Origin: JAEUMD01 sp050250815
GTDB taxonomy: Bacteria > Pseudomonadota > Alphaproteobacteria > Rhizobiales > Hyphomicrobiaceae
Assembly (NCBI GenBank): GCA_050250815.1
Contig: JBFWNY010000048.1
Coordinates: forward strand, 1-25,456
Direction of reading: 5' to 3'
DNA length: 25,456 bases
The translations under genes and the position numbers were made by a program. Shown piece by piece: positions 23,163 through 25,456 of the stretch. Position 1 is the first letter of the stretch; each line of letters begins with the position of its first letter. The notes beneath the pieces were generated by a model. That model had not been told where the DNA came from. It saw only the letters and a program-made list of their open reading frames with translations, and ran no database searches.

Positions 23163-23475
23163 GGTCTTGAGCCTCCGCACGACGAGTTACCGGGAGATCG
23201 GCGCCCAGCGGCGTTTGATCGTCACACCCCGCCGGCGGCTCAAGCGCAGTGGAGCGACAATGTGTGCTCCCCTCGGTCTTGAAACCCTGCGAGCCCTGCT
23301 TTATATGCAGCGGTCCGGAGCGGCGCCAGACATCATGGCTGACGCCCGTGCGGGCGGTGAGCGCCGCGGCCTTCTCAATGTTTGCCGCGGAGTTCCCGCC
23401 CGCTGCGATTTCGGGGCCTCGGATCGCCGGGGACGATCCCAGGCGATCGATCGCCGACCGACGCACCCGCTTTGA
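23163..23475. other. Gap between the cysteine-rich gene and holC
   Basis: This 313-base gap has no coding frame I can support on either strand. It contains two adjacent GC-rich inverted repeats (23421-23455) just downstream of the cysteine-rich gene, and a minus-strand TATAAA near 23300 that may belong to a holC promoter but lacks a clear -35 partner. Confidence 0.45.
23421..23455. terminator. Candidate double hairpin downstream of the cysteine-rich gene
   Basis: GGATCG (23421-23426) and CGATCC (23434-23439) form a six-base stem with a seven-base loop. Beside it, GGCGATCGATCGCC (23442-23455) is a perfect 14-base palindrome. Read on the minus strand they follow the stop of the cysteine-rich gene by about 20 bases. 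No T-run follows, so termination strength is doubtful. A protein-binding or mRNA-stabilising role is possible. Confidence 0.35.
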
Positions 23476-23757
23476 TTACTTGTAATATTTCAGATAGCTG
23501 CGCGGCGCCTCGCCAGCGTTGACGAGCGCACGAACGCAGTTCTTCGACACGGCCTTGCCTGCCGACTGCATGCAGCGGCGCAGCTCGGTCGAATAGAGCG
23601 AGTAGCCCGGACAGAAGCGATTGTAGTCGCCCCTGCAGGCGCGGCGCACCGCGGCGGAGTAAGGCCCACTGGCAGCCAGAGCTTCGGCAAGCGGAGTGGC
23701 AATCGCCACGGAAGACAGCACGGCGAGCGACAGCGACGCGGCAATTGACGGCTTCAT
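23476..23757 (-). CDS. Small secreted cysteine-rich repeat protein
   Basis: The 93-residue product has a Sec signal peptide (basic start, hydrophobic core about 5-20, likely cleavage after the Ala-rich stretch near 28-29). The short mature part has four cysteines (41, 49, 62, 74) in the spacing of the cysteine-rich GLG1-type repeat (ACRGDYNRFCPGY, then RRCMQ and KNCV). It likely folds by two disulfides in the periplasm. Mature residues are mostly basic and Tyr-rich at the C-terminus. The ATG at 23757 is preferred over the ATG six bases upstream (23763) because AAGGG lies nine bases before it and only three before the other. It stands alone, between der and holC. Function is unknown. Confidence 0.82.
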   Translation of the reverse strand: MKPSIAASLSLAVLSSVAIATPLAEALAASGPYSAAVRRACRGDYNRFCPGYSLYSTELRRCMQSAGKAVSKNCVRALVNAGEAPRSYLKYYK

Positions 23758-23874
23758 GGTCATCGACCCTTCACGGAGTGTGGGACAATAGAATTTGCTC
23801 ACACATAAGCGAATGCGCCGGACACGGCCAGTGCGACAAGTCCACGCCCGACGAACGTCGATAACGAACTCAGT

Positions 23875-23886
23875 TAAATCGATTTA
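23875..23886. repeat. Perfect AT-rich palindrome TAAATCGATTTA
   Basis: This 12-base perfect palindrome sits in the 140-base gap between der (stop at 23898) and the cysteine-rich gene. It is conspicuous in a GC-rich region. It could be an operator for the cysteine-rich gene, lying about 118 bases upstream of its start, or the 3' region of der. A chance occurrence cannot be ruled out. Confidence 0.3.
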
Positions 23887-23897
23887 TGAGCAGCGTC

Positions 23898-25346
23898 TTA
23901 GCCACGCCCGCGGTCCCTCGGGCGCCGCTTGTCCTGCCGTGCCGCATACGGATTTTCTCCGCGCTTCAGGTTGAAGCGGATGGGCACGCCCGGCAGGCCG
24001 AATGCCGTCCTCAGGCTGTTGATCAAATATCGGACGTAGGAGCGCGGCAGATCCTCCGGACGCGAGCAGAAGGCGACGAATGTCGGCGGGCGGGCCGATG
24101 GCTGCGTGATGTAGCGCAGGCGGATGCGCCGACCATTGGCGGCCGGGGGCGTGTGCCGGTCGACAGCCTCCATCAGCCAACGGTTGAGGTCCGGCGTCGG
24201 AATACGCGTGTTCCAGCGCTCGTACACGGTCACGACCGCGGCCATCAGGCGGTCGAGGCCGGTTTCGCCCAGCGCCGAGACCGGCACCAGCGCGACATCG
24301 GCCACCTGTGACAGACGCGTCGCGGCCATCTCCGCCAGCTCCTTCAGTCGCTTCTGCTTCTCCGCAACGAGGTCCCACTTGTTGACGGCGATGACCAGAG
24401 CCCGGCCTTCGCTCTCAACCATCTCTCCGATGGTGAGATCCTGATGCTCGAGCGGCCGCTCGGCATCGACGAGCAGCACAACGACCTCGGCAAAGCGGAT
24501 TGCACGCACGGCGTCACTGGTGGAGAGCTTCTCGGCGAGCTCCGTCACCCTGGCCTTGCGCCTCAGCCCCGCCGTGTCGAACAGCTTGAAGCGCTGCCCT
24601 TTCCAGACAAGTTCGGTGGCGATCGTATCGCGCGTAAGACCCGGCTCGGGCCCCGTGATCATGCGCTCCTTGCCCAGCAACGCGTTGACGAGCGTCGATT
24701 TGCCCGCGTTTGGACGGCCAACGATTGCCACCCGGATAGCGCGGGTGCCGGCCTCCGCGATGTTGTCCTCGACCGCGGCCGCATTCTCCTGTGCACTGTC
24801 TGCATTGCGCTTGCTCCTGCCACCTCTCGACGGCGCGCGCACCTTGAGGCCCAGCGCCGCCATCATGTCGGCGACGAGATCGCCGATGCCCTCGCCGTGC
24901 TCAGCCGAGATGGCAACCGGCTCGCCCAGCCCGAGTGCAAAGGCATCGAGGAAGCCGGCCTCACCGGCACGCCCTTCCGCCTTGTTGGCGACCAGGATGA
25001 CCGGATGACCCGATGCCCGGACAAGCCGCGCGAACGCCTCGTCCGCTGGAGTGACACCCTCGCGCGCATCGATGACGAACAGAACGAGGTCGGCATCGGC
25101 GATCGCTGCCTGCGACTGCTGGCGCATGCGATGCGCGATGCTGCCGCTCACCGCATCCTCGAGCCCTGCCGTATCGACCAGCATGATCTTGTGTTCGGCA
25201 AGTACCGCCTCGCCTTCCCGGCGGTCGCGCGTCAGGCCCGGCATGTCGGACACCAGCGCGGTGCGCTTGCCGGTCAGCCTGTTGAACAGCGTCGATTTGC
25301 CGACGTTCGGCCGGCCGACGTTGGCGACGTGCGGGATCTGGTGCAT
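23898..25346 (-). CDS. der: GTPase Der (EngA), ribosome assembly factor
   Basis: Der is an essential double GTPase needed for 50S subunit maturation. The 482-residue protein has the first G-domain with GRPNVGKST at 11-19, DTAG at 58-61 and G4 as NKAE at 121-124. An acidic linker follows at about 170-205. The second G-domain has GRPNAGKST at 210-218, DTAG at 257-260 and NKWD at 322-325. A C-terminal KH-like domain runs from about 370 and ends in a basic tail. NKAE instead of NKxD in the first domain is common in alphaproteobacterial Der (family knowledge). The ATG at 25346 starts just before the first P-loop strand, although its Shine-Dalgarno is weak. Confidence 0.97.
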   Translation of the reverse strand: MHQIPHVANVGRPNVGKSTLFNRLTGKRTALVSDMPGLTRDRREGEAVLAEHKIMLVDTAGLEDAVSGSIAHRMRQQSQAAIADADLVLFVIDAREGVTPADEAFARLVRASGHPVILVANKAEGRAGEAGFLDAFALGLGEPVAISAEHGEGIGDLVADMMAALGLKVRAPSRGGRSKRNADSAQENAAAVEDNIAEAGTRAIRVAIVGRPNAGKSTLVNALLGKERMITGPEPGLTRDTIATELVWKGQRFKLFDTAGLRRKARVTELAEKLSTSDAVRAIRFAEVVVLLVDAERPLEHQDLTIGEMVESEGRALVIAVNKWDLVAEKQKRLKELAEMAATRLSQVADVALVPVSALGETGLDRLMAAVVTVYERWNTRIPTPDLNRWLMEAVDRHTPPAANGRRIRLRYITQPSARPPTFVAFCSRPEDLPRSYVRYLINSLRTAFGLPGVPIRFNLKRGENPYAARQDKRRPRDRGRG

Positions 25347-25456
25347 GCGCGGGACGTGCTTTCACGGAAGGCGCGGAACGGAACGGCCCGCCTCGCGCGC
25401 TGCGAGCCGGGGCCGACGCCTTGCTGTCGATGGTGGCCGCTTATGCCGCAATCGGA

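Noticed and set aside
1..25456. CRISPR arrays, insertion sequences or prophage
   Set aside because: No regularly spaced direct repeats, transposase motifs or phage structural genes were seen on either strand.
25347..25456. Possible end of another minus-strand gene upstream of der (TAA at 25441-25443)
   Set aside because: Only about four codons would be visible before the window edge, too little to support a gene.

Overview
This is a GC-rich chromosomal window with strong G/C preference at third codon positions. The gene families are typical of Alphaproteobacteria, most likely Hyphomicrobiales (Rhizobiales): a Der GTPase with an NKAE G4 motif in its first domain, a fused ManC/XanB enzyme next to CysQ, a class A PBP-like enzyme, PPK2, a DUF3754 protein, HolC and RlmJ. 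No phage, transposase, integrase, rRNA or CRISPR array is visible. The window looks like ordinary core chromosome with several poorly characterised membrane proteins. The lineage call is inference from gene content.

Layout. Positions 1-5697 are on the minus strand: a partial multi-pass/coiled-coil membrane protein cut by the left edge, a bifunctional penicillin-binding-protein-like enzyme, and molybdopterin molybdotransferase MoeA. A gap of about 0.9 kb (5698-6624) holds a candidate 30-residue membrane peptide and a paired palindromic motif. Positions 6625-10440 are on the plus strand and form a surface-polysaccharide cluster: ManC/XanB (GDP-mannose supply), CysQ (PAP phosphatase), a small two-helix membrane protein, and RfbD (last step to dTDP-rhamnose). 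PPK2 (minus) and a soluble PDC/Cache-like sensor gene (plus) are divergent around a 337-base region carrying an FnrL/FixK-like box.

Positions 12786-13988 (minus) carry a lipoprotein and a DoxX-family protein, followed by tRNA-Pro(CGG) and a YkgJ-like cysteine-cluster protein on the plus strand. Positions 14861-18964 (minus) are a two-gene unit: a 790-residue beta-solenoid membrane protein followed by a membrane-tethered J-domain protein with a secreted N-terminal half. This unit is the best candidate here for an undescribed system. Positions 19274-21759 (plus) encode a DUF3754 protein and a PrmA-like methyltransferase. PrmA ends two bases from the stop of the convergent rlmJ, which lies downstream of holC. 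A small secreted cysteine-rich protein and Der close the window.

How the genes connect. Translation and rRNA functions (prmA, rlmJ, der, tRNA-Pro), replication (holC) and envelope functions (PBP, lipoprotein, DoxX, solenoid/J-protein unit, polysaccharide precursors) are interleaved in short operons. Regulation is mostly not readable from sequence. The exceptions are the FnrL/FixK-like box and the paired TTC-N3-GAA motif, both of which are unproven. Several start codons were moved inward from the longest open frame because homology, signal peptides or Shine-Dalgarno sequences begin later; each case is stated in its entry.
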